Source of the DNA: Coturnix japonica
Lineage: Eukaryota > Chordata > Aves > Galliformes > Phasianidae
Length of the DNA: 64,000 bases
Direction: 5' to 3'
Assembly: GCF_001577835.2 (NCBI RefSeq)
Contig: NC_029516.1
Coordinates: 68,930,186-68,994,185, forward strand
This document shows, one piece after another, positions 63,601 through 64,000 of this stretch. Every line of letters begins with the position of its first letter. Within the stretch, counting starts at the first letter, position 1. The notes under the pieces are model-generated. The model did no database searches. It was not told the origin of the DNA and saw only the letters and a list, made by a program, of their open reading frames with translations. The position numbers and the translations under genes were made by a program.

Positions 63601-64000
63601 AAAGCATAATTAAGATTACAGCAAATATATTTAACTACTAAAAGTGAACACGATTGAAAAACACTGAAATCAAAATTTCAGCTAAATGTCATCAACTGCC
63701 CTGGACACAAAGACGCTCCACAGCAAGCTCTTGGATACACTCACTCCAGGTACTTTCTCACAAGATCAGAGGATACAGTTTCCATCCCTCAAAAATACAC
63801 AGGATCTAAAATCCTAACACATACACATCTTGAACAGCAAGAACAAGATATAAAGCATGCTGTGAAATTACAGCAAATTCAATAATTACAGCCAAATAAA
63901 AAATGCTTAGTCAAGGCTGAAAGTTTATGAAAGTACTGTAGGCCAAAACAAGCTGTATTAATTAAACTTTACTATCAAAAGACTTCAGGCGCTATCATCA

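Larger units (their letters stand above)
54542..64000 (-). other. MAN1A2: MAN1A2 intron, continuing past the window end
   Basis: At least 9.5 kb. No upstream MAN1A2 exon (for example the segment with the first catalytic Glu) was found here. It holds a CR1 (58.8-59.5 kb), a small tandem duplication (56.1 kb), a poly-A run at about 54660 and an (AAAC)n repeat (60.6 kb). Confidence 0.7.

Overview
The window is bird genomic DNA, probably from a galliform. The evidence is a dense set of chicken-repeat-1 (CR1) LINEs in both orientations, Galluhop-type mariner copies, and host coding exons that read as avian MAN1A2. A 100-N block at 8398-8497 is a scaffold gap.

Left part (1-14.6 kb). An intact intronless ORF at 473-1015 (+) encodes an unusual histone H2A variant. 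It has a full H2A fold, a largely lost acidic patch and a lysine/arginine-rich C-terminal tail, and it is followed by an ordinary AATAAA signal. Next come a 265-bp polypurine tract, a 5'-truncated CR1 (about 2513-3885, -), and a CpG island (about 4190-4845) with a good plus-strand splice donor. An endogenous-retrovirus fossil on the minus strand follows: an envelope relic at 6264-8115, then a polypurine tract and a probable LTR at about 5385-6106. Its upstream side runs into the scaffold gap. Two direct copies of a 240-bp interspersed repeat lie at 2261-2508 and 8696-8932.

Right part (14.6-64 kb). Eight exons of MAN1A2 (Golgi alpha-1,2-mannosidase IB, GH47) lie on the minus strand, with consensus splice sites and consistent phases. 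They encode the C-terminal 356 residues, including the stop at 14596-14598. The 5' exons (cytoplasmic tail, membrane anchor, stem, first part of the catalytic domain) are beyond 64000. The rest is intron: ordinary AT-rich DNA with CR1 fossils, two Galluhop-type copies, possible old LTR-type sequence, and simple repeats.

The main candidate for something undescribed is the H2A variant. Second is the envelope fossil, whose transmembrane part recalls envelope genes familiar from fish. No bacterial-type features, CRISPR arrays, tRNAs or rRNAs were seen. All family assignments were made by eye from remembered protein families; no search was run.
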